A stretch of 64,000 bases of DNA from Pseudomonadota bacterium. GTDB lineage: Bacteria > Pseudomonadota > Gammaproteobacteria > Burkholderiales > Rhodocyclaceae. The notes below the pieces were generated by a model. That model ran no database searches, had not been told where the DNA came from, and saw only the letters and a list, made by a program, of their open reading frames with translations. A program made the position numbers and the translations under genes. Below are positions 44,516 through 52,873 of the stretch, in pieces (position 1 is the stretch's first letter; every line of letters starts with the position of its first letter). Where the stretch lies: contig JAFEDJ010000064.1 of NCBI GenBank assembly GCA_018241685.1, positions 61,374 through 125,373 on the forward strand. The letters run 5' to 3'.

Positions 44516-45670
44516 TTGACGACCTTCGACTTCAACACCGGCCCTGAACGGGCCGGCTCCGACAGCATCAAGTGGCGCCGCTACGCCGGCCACGACGTGA
44601 TCCCCATGTGGGTAGCGGACATGGACTTCGCTGCCCCGCCGGCGGTACTGGAAGCCCTCCACACGCGCATCGACCACGGCGTATTCGGCTATGCCGATCC
44701 GTGGCCCAGCGTAGCCGAGGCGGTCATCGACGGCATCGCCCGCGACCACGCCTGGCAGATCAAGCCGGAGTGGCTGGTGTGGCTGCCAGGGGTTGTCACC
44801 GGCTTCAACGTCGCGGTACGCGCGGTCGGCCAGCCGGGTGACGGGGTGTTCACTGCCACGCCGGTCTATCCGCCCTTCCTGCACGCGCCGGGCAATTTCG
44901 AGCAGCGCCTGGTCACCACACCGCTGCTCCAGCACGGCACGCGCTGGGAATGGGACTGGAGCCGCACCGAGGCTGCCATGGCCGACGGCGTGCGCCTGTT
45001 CATGCTGTGCAATCCGCACAACCCGGTCGGCCGTGTTTTCGACCGGGACGAACTCGGCCGCATCGCCGCGCTGGCGGAACGTCACGATCTCGTGATCTGC
45101 TCCGACGAGATCCACTGCGGCTTGGTCCTCGATCCCGCCAAGCCGCACATTCCCATCGCGTCCCTCGACGAGTCCGTGGCTAAACGCACCATCACACTGA
45201 TGGCGCCGTCCAAGACATGGAACATCCCAGCCCTGTACTGCGCCTTCGCGATCATCCCCGACGCAGGCCTGCGCGCCCGCTACAAGCGCGCGATGGCGGG
45301 CATCGTGCCCCACGTCAATGTGCTCGGGCTGGCCGCCACCGAAGTTGCCTACCGGGACTGCGGCCCGTGGCGGGAGGCGCTGATCGGTACCCTGCGCGCC
45401 AATGCGGCCCGCGTCGTGGACGTCATCAACCGCCTGCCGGGCCTGGCCACCACGCCCGTCGAAGCTACCTACCTGGCCTGGATCGACTGCCGCGAGTTCC
45501 TCGCCGCCCGCGGTATCGCCAATGCAGCGGCCTTTTTCGAAGCCGCTGGCGTCGGCCTGTCCGACGGCAAGGATTTCGGGCTGCCAGGCTTCGTACGCCT
45601 CAATTTCGGCTGCCCGCCGGCCCGCCTGGAAGAGGGCCTGGCACGCATACGCCACGCGGTCATTTCCTGA
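44516..45670 (+). CDS. patB: PatB/MalY-type C-S lyase (cystathionine beta-lyase)
   Basis: A 384-residue fold-type I PLP enzyme. The N-terminus MWVADMDFAAPPAV is the PatB/MalY signature, LCNPHNPVGRVF and CSDEIHCGLVLD hold the PLP ring ligands, and LMAPSKTWNIPALYCAF carries the Schiff-base Lys. Family members cleave cystathionine or cysteine-like thioethers to pyruvate, ammonia and a thiol. The start is a TTG at 44516 with a weak GAGA site. It follows cysK closely. The exact substrate cannot be read from sequence. Confidence 0.88.
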   Translation: MTTFDFNTGPERAGSDSIKWRRYAGHDVIPMWVADMDFAAPPAVLEALHTRIDHGVFGYADPWPSVAEAVIDGIARDHAWQIKPEWLVWLPGVVTGFNVAVRAVGQPGDGVFTATPVYPPFLHAPGNFEQRLVTTPLLQHGTRWEWDWSRTEAAMADGVRLFMLCNPHNPVGRVFDRDELGRIAALAERHDLVICSDEIHCGLVLDPAKPHIPIASLDESVAKRTITLMAPSKTWNIPALYCAFAIIPDAGLRARYKRAMAGIVPHVNVLGLAATEVAYRDCGPWREALIGTLRANAARVVDVINRLPGLATTPVEATYLAWIDCREFLAARGIANAAAFFEAAGVGLSDGKDFGLPGFVRLNFGCPPARLEEGLARIRHAVIS

Positions 45671-45748
45671 GTTTCATGATCTAGCGCAAGAATCCCGGCT
45701 TCCCGGCGCGCATACTTTGTGCGTTGCCACCTGCAGCCGGAGGTTCTT

Positions 45749-47560
45749 GTGAGTGCTCTCCCTGCCACCCCGACCGCCGCCCTCGACGGCGTTCTTCAGC
45801 GCCACGGCCACTACCCGACCGAGTTGCTGCAGATCCTGATCGAAGCTCAGGATCTCGAAGGCTGGCTGCCGGCCCCAACCCTTACCCATATCGCCCAATC
45901 GCTGCACATCCCGCGCAGCCGGGTCGAAGGGGTCGCCGGCTTCTACAGTTTTCTCTACACCCAGCCGGTCGGCCGCTACCGGGTGCTGTTCTCGGACAAC
46001 ATCACCGACCGCATGCTCGGCAATGCCGAGTTGATGGATGCCCTGTGCCGCAAGCTGTGGATCGAACCCGGCAAGCTGTCGGAAGACGGCCTGGTGAGCA
46101 TTGCCACCACCTCCTGCACCGGCCTCTGCGACCAGGGACCGGGCATGCTGGTCAATGGCCGCGCCATCGGCCAGCTGACCCACCGGCGCATCAACGAGAT
46201 CGCCGAGATGATCCGCCAGCAGCGCCCTCTCGAGCTGTGGCCCGCCGAGTATTTCCAGATCGGCGACAACATCCGCCGCAAGGACAGCCTGCTCAACCTG
46301 GACATGAAGCCTGGCGCGGCGCTGGCCGCCGTCATCGAGCTGGGCCGCGAAGGCTGGCTGCAGGAAGTGCAGAAATCCAACCTGCGCGGTCGCGGTGGCG
46401 CCGGCTTCGCCACAGCGGTCAAATGGGCCAGCGCCCGCAATGCGTCGGGCGAGCCCAAGATCATCGTCTGCAATGCCGACGAAGGCGAGCCAGGCACCTT
46501 CAAGGACCGGGTGCTGCTCAACAGCTACGCCGACCTGATCTTCGAAGGCATGACGCTGGCCGCCTGGGCGGTCGGTGCGTCGGAGGGCTTCCTGTACCTG
46601 CGCGGCGAATACCGCTACTTGCTGCCGCAGCTTGAAGCCGTACTGGCCCGCCGCCGCGAGGCCGGCCTGCTCGGCCGCAACATCCTGCACGAGCCCTGCT
46701 TCGACTTCGACATCCGCATCCACCTGGGCGCCGGTGCCTACGTCTGCGGCGAGGAAACCGCGCTGATCGAATCCCTGGAGGGCAAGCGCGGCACGCCACG
46801 GATCCGCCCGCCCTTCCCGGTCACCAAGGGCTACCTGGGCCGCCCGACGGTCGTGAACAACGTCGAGACTCTGGCCAAAACCTGCCTGATTGCCCTCGGC
46901 GGCGGCGAGGCCTTCGCTGCCAGCGGCACCGCCCAGTCGGCCGGCACCAAGCTCCTGTCCATCTCCGGCGACTGCGCAGCGCCGGGCATTTACGAATACC
47001 CCTTCGGCGTGCCCATCGCCCGCATCCTCGAAGACTGCGGCGCCAGCGACACCCAGGCCGTGCAGGTCGGTGGCGCGGCCGGCGTGTGCCTGGCCGGCTA
47101 CGAATTCCAGCGCCGTATCGCCTACGAGGACGTCCCCACCGCCGGCGCCTTCATGATCTTCGACGGCAGCCGCGACCTCTTCGACGTTGCCCGCGCCTTT
47201 GTGCATTTCTTCGCCCACGAGAGCTGCGGCTTCTGCACCCCGTGCCGGGTTGGCACTTCACTGCTGCAGGGCTTCATGGACAAGCTCGCCGACGGCCACG
47301 GCGCCAAGGCCGACCTGGCCGACATCGACTGGCTCGACCGTCTGCTCAAGAACGCCAGCCACTGCGGCCTCGGCAGCGCCGCACCGAACCCGGTGATCGA
47401 CACGCTGCAGAAATTCCGCCCGGCCTACGAGCGGCGCCTGGTGTCGCTGGATTTCGAACCGGCCTTCGACCTCGATGCAGCCCTAGCCGAAGCCCGCCAG
47501 CTCACCGCCCGCGACGACCCCGGCGCCCACCTGCACACTCACGAGGAAGAAGAAAAATGA
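45749..47560 (+). CDS. hoxF: NAD-reducing hydrogenase, diaphorase large subunit HoxF
   Basis: HoxF carries the NADH/FMN site of the soluble group 3d [NiFe] hydrogenase. It has 603 residues. The N-terminal 150 or so residues are a HoxE-like thioredoxin-fold domain in which one cysteine pair is kept (TTSCTGLCDQGPG) and the first pair is missing. NLRGRGGAGFATAVKW binds FMN, NADEGEPGTFKDR binds NADH, and ESCGFCTPCRVG plus NASHCGLG bind a [4Fe-4S] cluster. The GTG start at 45749 has GGAGG six bases upstream and is preferred. It heads the hoxFUYHW operon and overlaps hoxU by four bases. Confidence 0.96.
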   Translation: MSALPATPTAALDGVLQRHGHYPTELLQILIEAQDLEGWLPAPTLTHIAQSLHIPRSRVEGVAGFYSFLYTQPVGRYRVLFSDNITDRMLGNAELMDALCRKLWIEPGKLSEDGLVSIATTSCTGLCDQGPGMLVNGRAIGQLTHRRINEIAEMIRQQRPLELWPAEYFQIGDNIRRKDSLLNLDMKPGAALAAVIELGREGWLQEVQKSNLRGRGGAGFATAVKWASARNASGEPKIIVCNADEGEPGTFKDRVLLNSYADLIFEGMTLAAWAVGASEGFLYLRGEYRYLLPQLEAVLARRREAGLLGRNILHEPCFDFDIRIHLGAGAYVCGEETALIESLEGKRGTPRIRPPFPVTKGYLGRPTVVNNVETLAKTCLIALGGGEAFAASGTAQSAGTKLLSISGDCAAPGIYEYPFGVPIARILEDCGASDTQAVQVGGAAGVCLAGYEFQRRIAYEDVPTAGAFMIFDGSRDLFDVARAFVHFFAHESCGFCTPCRVGTSLLQGFMDKLADGHGAKADLADIDWLDRLLKNASHCGLGSAAPNPVIDTLQKFRPAYERRLVSLDFEPAFDLDAALAEARQLTARDDPGAHLHTHEEEEK

Positions 47561-48264
47561 CAAAACAGTTTCTCCTCGACGGCCAGCCGGTTCCCTTCGA
47601 GGACGGCCAGACCATCCTCGAAGCGGCCCGCAAAGCCGGCCACTACATTCCCAGCCTGTGCTGGCACCAGGACTTCCCGCCGCACGGCAGCTGCAAGCTG
47701 TGCATCGTCAAGGCTGCCGGCCGCCACGTGTCCGCCTGTGCCACACCAGCCAAGGAAGGCTGGGAGGTCGAGAGCAACACCCCGGAGATGAACGGCGAGC
47801 GACGCGGCCTGCTGCAAATGCTGTTCGTCGAAGGCAACCACTTCTGCCCATCCTGCGAAAAGAGCGGCAACTGCGAGCTGCAAGCCCTCGGCTACGAGTA
47901 CGAAATGCTCACGCCGCGCTTCCGCCACTTCTTCCCGGAGCGCCCCGTGGATGCCTCCCACCCGGACATGCTGCTCGACTTCAACCGCTGCATCTTCTGC
48001 GAACTGTGCGTGCGCGCCAGCCGCGATGTGGACGGCAAGTCGGTGTTTGCGCTGACCGGCCGCGGCATCCACAAGCACCTGACGGTCAATGCCGAGTCCG
48101 GCCGACTGGCCGACACCAACTTCTCGAAGGACGATCTGGCCGCGCGCATCTGCCCGGTTGGCGTGATCCTGCCCAAGGGCCGCGGCTTTGCGGTACCGAT
48201 CGGCGAACGGACCTTCGATACCGAGACGATCCGCAGCAAGACGCTGAAGGAGGAGGAATCATGA
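47557..48264 (+). CDS. hoxU: NAD-reducing hydrogenase, diaphorase small subunit HoxU
   Basis: HoxU passes electrons between the hydrogenase and the HoxF flavin site. It has 235 residues. The [2Fe-2S] domain has LCWHQDFPPHGSCKLCIV and HVSACATP, a His/Cys cluster follows in NHFCPSCEKSGNCELQ, and a [4Fe-4S] site is formed by FNRCIFCELCVRA and ICPVG. The N-terminal part is homologous to complex I subunit NuoG. Both ends overlap neighbours by four bases (ATGA). Confidence 0.96.
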   Translation: MTKQFLLDGQPVPFEDGQTILEAARKAGHYIPSLCWHQDFPPHGSCKLCIVKAAGRHVSACATPAKEGWEVESNTPEMNGERRGLLQMLFVEGNHFCPSCEKSGNCELQALGYEYEMLTPRFRHFFPERPVDASHPDMLLDFNRCIFCELCVRASRDVDGKSVFALTGRGIHKHLTVNAESGRLADTNFSKDDLAARICPVGVILPKGRGFAVPIGERTFDTETIRSKTLKEEES

Positions 48265-48818
48265 GCCCGGCTCCCGCCCCTGCCCGCAAGCTGCGCGTCG
48301 CGACCACCTCGCTGGCCGGCTGCTTCGGCTGCCACATGTCCTTCCTGGACATCGACGAGCATCTGTTCGAACTGGTCGAGCTGGTCGAGTTCGATCGCTC
48401 GCCGCTGACCGACATCAAGGACGTCGGCCCCTGCGACATCGGCCTCATCGAAGGTGGGGTCTGCAACGCCGAAAACGTCCACGTCCTGCGCGAGTTCCGC
48501 CGCCACTGCAAGACCCTGATCGCCCTCGGTGCCTGCGCGGTCAATGGCGGCCTGCCGGCCCAGCGCAACCACCTGCCGTTGTCCGAATGCCTGCGGGAGG
48601 TCTACCAGTTCCGACCTGGCCTCGAGAACGGACAGATCCCCAACGACCCGGAGCTGCCGCTGCCCCTCGACAGGGTGAGGCCGATCCACGAGGTGGTCCG
48701 CGTCGATTACTTCCTGCCCGGCTGCCCGCCATCTGGCCCGGCGATCTGGAAATTCCTCACCGACCTGATCGCCGGCCGCACACCTCGGCTGGCGGGCGGA
48801 CTGCTGCATTACGACTGA
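48261..48818 (+). CDS. hoxY: NAD-reducing hydrogenase small subunit HoxY
   Basis: HoxY is the [NiFe] hydrogenase small subunit that holds the proximal [4Fe-4S] cluster. It has 185 residues, short as in group 3d, with no Tat signal, so the enzyme is cytoplasmic. Cluster ligands are in GCFGCHMSFLD, IEGGVCNAEN, LGACAVNGGLP and LPGCPPSGP. A strong GGAGG site lies upstream; the start overlaps the hoxU stop. hoxH follows 10 bases downstream. Confidence 0.96.
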   Translation: MSPAPAPARKLRVATTSLAGCFGCHMSFLDIDEHLFELVELVEFDRSPLTDIKDVGPCDIGLIEGGVCNAENVHVLREFRRHCKTLIALGACAVNGGLPAQRNHLPLSECLREVYQFRPGLENGQIPNDPELPLPLDRVRPIHEVVRVDYFLPGCPPSGPAIWKFLTDLIAGRTPRLAGGLLHYD

Positions 48819-48828
48819 GGTTCACACC

Positions 48829-50295
48829 ATGAGCTTCGAACTGGAAACCGCCGCCAACCGGGAGAGCCTGCGCAGAGTCGCCATCGACCCCGTGTCACGG
48901 GTCGAAGGCCACGGCAAGGTCACGCTGCTGCTCGACAACGCCGGCCATGTGAAAGAAGCCCGGCTGCACATCGTCGAATTCCGCGGCTTCGAGAAATTCA
49001 TCCAGGGCCGCCCATATTGGGAAGTGCCGGTGATGGTCCAGCGCCTGTGCGGCATCTGCCCGGTCAGCCACCACCTCGCCGCGTCCAAGGCCCTCGACCC
49101 GGTGGTCGGCGCCACACGGATCACCCCCACGGCCGAAAAGATCCGCCGCCTGATGCACTACGGGCAGATCCTGCAGTCCCACGCGCTGCACTTCTTCCAC
49201 CTGTCCTCGCCGGACCTGCTGTTCGGCTTCGAATCCCCGGTCCACCAGCGCAACATTGTCGGCGTCGCCGCCGCCTATCCCCACGTGGCGAAGGAAGGCG
49301 TGCTGCTGCGCAAGTTCGGACAGGAAGTCATCCGCGTCACCGCCGGCAAACGCGTGCATGGCACCGGCGCGATCCCCGGCGGGGTAAACAAGTCAGTCAG
49401 CGCAACCGACCGCGACCTGCTGCGCAAGGACGCCGATCAGGTCGTCAGCTGGAGCCGTGACGCGGTGCACCTCGCCCGCCGCCTGCATGAAAGCAACAGC
49501 CCGCTGTACGACGAATTCGGTCTGTTCCGAAGCCACCTGTTCAGCCTGGTTCGGGCCGATGGCGCGATGGACCTCTACGACGGCCACCTGCGCCTGCGCG
49601 ATGCCCGCGGCCAGATCGTCCGTGACGGGCTGCCCTGCACCGACTACGAGCAGCATATCGTCGAGGAAGTGAAGCCCTGGAGCTACATGAAGTTTCCCTT
49701 CATCCGGGACCTGGGTCCAGCCAAAGGATGGTACAAGGTCGGCCCGCTGGCCCGCGTACAGAACTGCGACTTCATCCCCAGCCCGCTGGCCGAGGCCGAA
49801 CGCCAGGACTTCATCGCCCGCGGCGACGGCGAGCCGATACACGCACCGCTGGCCTACCACTGGGCGCGGATGATCGAGATGCTGCACGCCGCCGAAGTGG
49901 TGCGCGACCTGCTGGACGACCCGGATCTGCTGTCCGACGATCGCCTCACCAGTGGCCCGAAGGGACGCGAAGGGGTCGGCATCATCGAGGCTCCGCGCGG
50001 CACACTGATCCACCACTACCGCGTCGGCGAGGACGACCTGATCAGCTACTGCAATCTGATCGTGTCCACCACCCACAACAACCAGGCCATGAACGAGGCC
50101 GTGCGCCAGGTCGCCCGCCGCTACCTGGACGGGCGCCAGCTCACCGAAGGCTTGCTGAACCACATCGAGGTGGCGATCCGTGCCTTCGACCCCTGCCTGT
50201 CCTGCGCCACCCACGCGCTTGGCAAGATGCCGCTGGCCGTCGAGTTGGTGGATGAACACGGACAACTGGTGGATCGGGCCATCAGTGGAGGGTGA
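48829..50295 (+). CDS. hoxH: NAD-reducing hydrogenase large subunit HoxH
   Basis: HoxH holds the NiFe active site where H2 is split. It has 488 residues, the same length as the Cupriavidus enzyme as I recall it. The nickel ligands are in the L1 motif VQRLCGICPVSHHLAA and the L2 motif FDPCLSCATHA. Behind the final His is a 26-residue C-terminal tail (ALGKMPLAVELVDEHG...), which must be clipped by the maturation protease encoded next. IDPVSRVEGHGKVTL is the typical N-terminus. Confidence 0.97.
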   Translation: MSFELETAANRESLRRVAIDPVSRVEGHGKVTLLLDNAGHVKEARLHIVEFRGFEKFIQGRPYWEVPVMVQRLCGICPVSHHLAASKALDPVVGATRITPTAEKIRRLMHYGQILQSHALHFFHLSSPDLLFGFESPVHQRNIVGVAAAYPHVAKEGVLLRKFGQEVIRVTAGKRVHGTGAIPGGVNKSVSATDRDLLRKDADQVVSWSRDAVHLARRLHESNSPLYDEFGLFRSHLFSLVRADGAMDLYDGHLRLRDARGQIVRDGLPCTDYEQHIVEEVKPWSYMKFPFIRDLGPAKGWYKVGPLARVQNCDFIPSPLAEAERQDFIARGDGEPIHAPLAYHWARMIEMLHAAEVVRDLLDDPDLLSDDRLTSGPKGREGVGIIEAPRGTLIHHYRVGEDDLISYCNLIVSTTHNNQAMNEAVRQVARRYLDGRQLTEGLLNHIEVAIRAFDPCLSCATHALGKMPLAVELVDEHGQLVDRAISGG

Positions 50296-50299
50296 ACAA

Positions 50300-50764
50300 T
50301 TGCGACTGGTGATCTTCGCCGTCGGCAACCCGTCACGGGGCGACGACGCCCTCGGCCCGACCTTGATGGCCGAACTGGAAAGCTGGAATCTGCCAGACTT
50401 GCGCCTGGTCGGCGACTTCCAGCTGCAGATTGAGCATGCCCTCGACCTGGACGACCGGGATCTGGCGCTGTTCATCGATGCAGGCACGGGTACGCCGGCG
50501 CCGTTCTCGTTCCGGGAGATCCGCCCCGCTCCTGACCACTCGATCACATCCCACGCGCTGTCGCCAGAAGCTGTCCTGTACGTGTATGGGGAAATCCGCC
50601 GGCCACCACCACCGGCCTTCGTGCTGTGCTTGCGAGGTGAGGATTTCCGGCTCGGCGAAGGCCTGAGTCCGGCAGCCAAGTTACATCTGGCAGCAGGCCG
50701 GCGTCACCTGCAGGCCTGCCTAGCCAGCGTTGACGCGGAGCGCTGGCGACAGCTGGCGAGCTAG
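50300..50764 (+). CDS. hoxW: Hydrogenase maturation protease HoxW
   Basis: This endopeptidase removes the C-terminal tail of HoxH after nickel insertion. It has 154 residues. The N-terminus IFAVGNPSRGDDALGPTLM holds the first nickel-binding acidic residue (GDDALG), DARDLALFIDAGTG-like region (LALFIDAG) holds the second, and SITSHALSP the histidine. The start is a TTG at 50300 with GGAGGGTGA eight bases upstream; it lies four bases after the hoxH stop. It is the last gene of the operon, and hyp accessory genes must lie elsewhere. Confidence 0.88.
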   Translation: MRLVIFAVGNPSRGDDALGPTLMAELESWNLPDLRLVGDFQLQIEHALDLDDRDLALFIDAGTGTPAPFSFREIRPAPDHSITSHALSPEAVLYVYGEIRRPPPPAFVLCLRGEDFRLGEGLSPAAKLHLAAGRRHLQACLASVDAERWRQLAS

Positions 50765-50802
50765 CAGAAGCTCAGGGAAAAAACGATTGAATCCGGTGAC
50801 GA

Positions 50803-51321
50803 TTACGTCCCGGTCTGCAGCGTGACCGGCTCCCGCCGGCCCGCATATTCACGGATGAGCACGGCGATCGCCCGTGCCGTTTCATCTGGCAGCACGACAC
50901 TGCCACGCAACTGGGCAGCCAGGATCAAGGTGCCGCCATCGTTCTTGCTACGGCAATCGCGCACCAGCAGCAACTGGTCGCACGGCACCTCGTGCCAAGC
51001 CGGCGAACGCGTGTCGATGGAGATGCTCAACGCGTCCTTCGTGGAAGCCAGCCAGCCACGGATCTCATCGGCGAAGGTGGCGCAGGACAACACCCGTTCC
51101 GACTCGCCGCAACGTCCAAAACCGCTGGCCCACACCAACTCCTCCTGAAGGCTGGAGCCATCCGGATGCAATACTCCGATAGCGATCCGTTCCGCATCGA
51201 GGGCACGCAGCAGCTGCCTCAACGCGCGCAGGCTGGCGAAGCGCGCATCGTTCAGATGACGCACCAGCGCCGCCCCGGTGATGGCCGCTTCGGTCACAAG
51301 GTCACCCACGGGCAACCTCAT
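50803..51321 (-). CDS. Hypothetical protein, possibly GAF-like
   Basis: A 172-residue cytoplasmic protein that I do not recognise. An N-terminal helical segment (TEAAITGAALVRHLNDARFASLRALRQLLRALD) precedes an alternating pattern (AERIAIGVLHPDGSSLQEELVWAS, DALSISIDTR, DQLLLVRDCRSKNDGGTLILAA) that resembles a GAF or related small-ligand fold. It is convergent with hoxW, with a 38-base gap between ends. Three cysteines are scattered. No ribosome site is strong. Real coding is supported by balanced composition and good length. Confidence 0.55.
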   Translation of the reverse strand: MRLPVGDLVTEAAITGAALVRHLNDARFASLRALRQLLRALDAERIAIGVLHPDGSSLQEELVWASGFGRCGESERVLSCATFADEIRGWLASTKDALSISIDTRSPAWHEVPCDQLLLVRDCRSKNDGGTLILAAQLRGSVVLPDETARAIAVLIREYAGRREPVTLQTGT

Positions 51322-51718
51322 CTGACAGGTTCATCGATTCCCCTGGCTAAACATATCAGCCACGGCCCAACCCGGTCCGTAGCGCTTGGCCTGCCCCGGC
51401 TGAAGGTGGACAGACGCAGGATGGATAGCAACATCAAGCCCTTCAAATAACGACAAAAGCATAAACATAAAATATATCATTATTGTTAAATTCTACCGCA
51501 CAATGGAAATTGTCACATAAGATCCTGACATATACATCTCCTTTCCCCACCCAAACGTCGACACCATCACAGCATGGCCGCATATGGCGCGCCATACCTT
51601 GACTGATTTCAATTTCGGACAAATAGGATGGAATCCGGTTCCGGAGATCGATCGTCGGAAACACGCAGCCGGGCCGCGTCTTCTGCCCGTCCGCCGATAT
51701 CCACCGGACAGCAGCACC
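51322..51718. other. Intergenic region, AT-rich core at about 51440-51600
   Basis: About 400 bases without a credible gene. The core (about 51440-51600) is clearly less GC-rich than anything nearby, with runs such as ATAAACATAAAATATATC. Frames across it (about 80 codons on each strand) have odd composition and no ribosome site. It may hold the promoter of the hypothetical gene to its left, since AT-rich DNA fits this, but no firm -35/-10 pair was found. The boundary of an acquired segment is another possibility. Confidence 0.5.
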
Positions 51719-51760
51719 AAAAAGATCGGCCCCGACAGCACTGGTCTGCCGGGGCCGATC
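51719..51760 (-). terminator. Intrinsic terminator of the HTH-receiver gene
   Basis: GATCGGCCCCG at 51724-51734 pairs perfectly with CGGGGCCGATC at 51750-51760. On the minus strand the stem is followed by TTTTT, and the hairpin starts about 30 bases after the gene's stop. Confidence 0.9.
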
Positions 51761-51791
51761 GATTTCTCTCCTGAGAATTGCCCGAGAGCGC

Positions 51792-52418
51792 TCAGGCTCC
51801 TCGCACGCGCCGCTGCAAGGCCATGATCTTGGCCTGTACGTAGCCCTTGAGCTCACGGAACGGCACCGGCTTCGAATACAGGATGACGTCCGGAGGCAGC
51901 CCGCCCTGCTCGGCGATGTCTTCATCGGTCAGGCCACTGACCACCACGATGTCGAGATCCTGCAATTGGGGATCCGCGCGCAGGCGACGGATCATCTCGA
52001 ACCCGTCGATACCGGGCATGCGCAAATCCGTGATCAGTAAATCAGGGGCCTCGCGGCCAATCTCGAGCAGGCCGTCAATGCCACTGGAAACCAGACGCAC
52101 CTGAAGGGGCAGGCCCCATGAGGTGAACGTATGCTCATACAGCTTCTGCAGGATACGGTCATCCTCGGCAACCAGGACCATCAGAGCATTACCTGGTGCC
52201 CGTGCCTGCCCGCTCTGCCCGCCTCCCGCCATTGCGCGGGCCCGGAACTCCTCGATGGAGCTGACGCGAATCCGGCGATGCCCCCCCGCAGTCTTCCAGC
52301 CCTCGAGTTGGCCGTTCTCGACCATCTGCTGAACGGTCCCCAAGGACAAACCCAGGCGCTGGGCAGCTTCGGAGGTACTGCAATATTCCTTTTCAGGAGA
52401 GTCGGGCGTGGCGGCCAT
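51792..52418 (-). CDS. Response regulator with N-terminal excisionase-type HTH
   Basis: A 208-residue protein with reversed order compared with usual regulators. Residues about 12-55 form an excisionase/MerR-like helix-turn-helix (STSEAAQRLGLSLGTVQQMVENGQLEGWKTAGGHRRI). Residues about 78-200 form a receiver domain: AEDD acidic pocket, phospho-acceptor Asp in LLITDLRMPGIDG, SG in VVSGLTDED, and Lys in LYSKPVPF. It likely acts as a phosphorylation-controlled DNA-binding protein; its kinase could be the large membrane kinase divergent from it. The ATG is at 52418, and the terminator after it is strong. Confidence 0.88.
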   Translation of the reverse strand: MAATPDSPEKEYCSTSEAAQRLGLSLGTVQQMVENGQLEGWKTAGGHRRIRVSSIEEFRARAMAGGGQSGQARAPGNALMVLVAEDDRILQKLYEHTFTSWGLPLQVRLVSSGIDGLLEIGREAPDLLITDLRMPGIDGFEMIRRLRADPQLQDLDIVVVSGLTDEDIAEQGGLPPDVILYSKPVPFRELKGYVQAKIMALQRRVRGA

Positions 52419-52873
52419 GGATCAATCGGGCAATACGGACAGCGGTTGCAAAAGATCTTATCAGTGTAGCCGGACATGACGAAAAGCTCACGATCAGTAC
52501 GCCAGAAATGGGCGTAGGATCGCCAGTCCGCAAGATTTGAAGAGATCACCTAAAAAAAATCGTCTCCGTGAATATGCAATCCCACCCCTTCCGTTCGCCG
52601 TTGTCATTCCCAAGATGACAACCAGCACCTTCAGCCAAGCATACGGCAAAGATGGGGGCACAAGCGCGAAAACGTTGAAAAGACTGGCTTTGTCACAGCC
52701 GAACCTACCGCTTCGCATACTCGCGGGTTCGTGTTCACGACAAGGCGGCAGATTATGACCCACTTGTCGACGTTCACAAAATCACCGTGCGGAAAGTGGC
52801 CACTTATGCTGGCAGGCCGCAGCGATGTGAGGCCGCCACCTTCTCAACCAAGGACGGATATCCGAGTGTGCTA
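52419..52873. other. Divergent intergenic region with an inverted repeat
   Basis: These bases separate the HTH-receiver gene from the membrane kinase gene. The region is AT-richer than its flanks. Frames on both strands look spurious. An 8-base perfect inverted repeat is listed separately. Promoters for both genes must be here; no strong consensus pair was seen. If the kinase starts at GTG 52787, the region is shorter by 87 bases. Confidence 0.5.
52600..52622. repeat. Perfect inverted repeat GTTGTCAT-N7-ATGACAAC
   Basis: GTTGTCAT at 52600-52607 is the exact reverse complement of ATGACAAC at 52615-52622, with a seven-base spacer. There is no U-tract on either side, so it is more like a regulator-binding dyad than a terminator. 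It sits in the middle of a divergent promoter region, where the HTH-receiver protein itself could bind. Confidence 0.5.

Noticed and set aside
51443..51925. 160-codon frame on the minus strand over the AT-rich spacer
   Set aside because: It runs through the terminator and into the HTH-receiver gene in another frame; the composition is odd and no start site is plausible.
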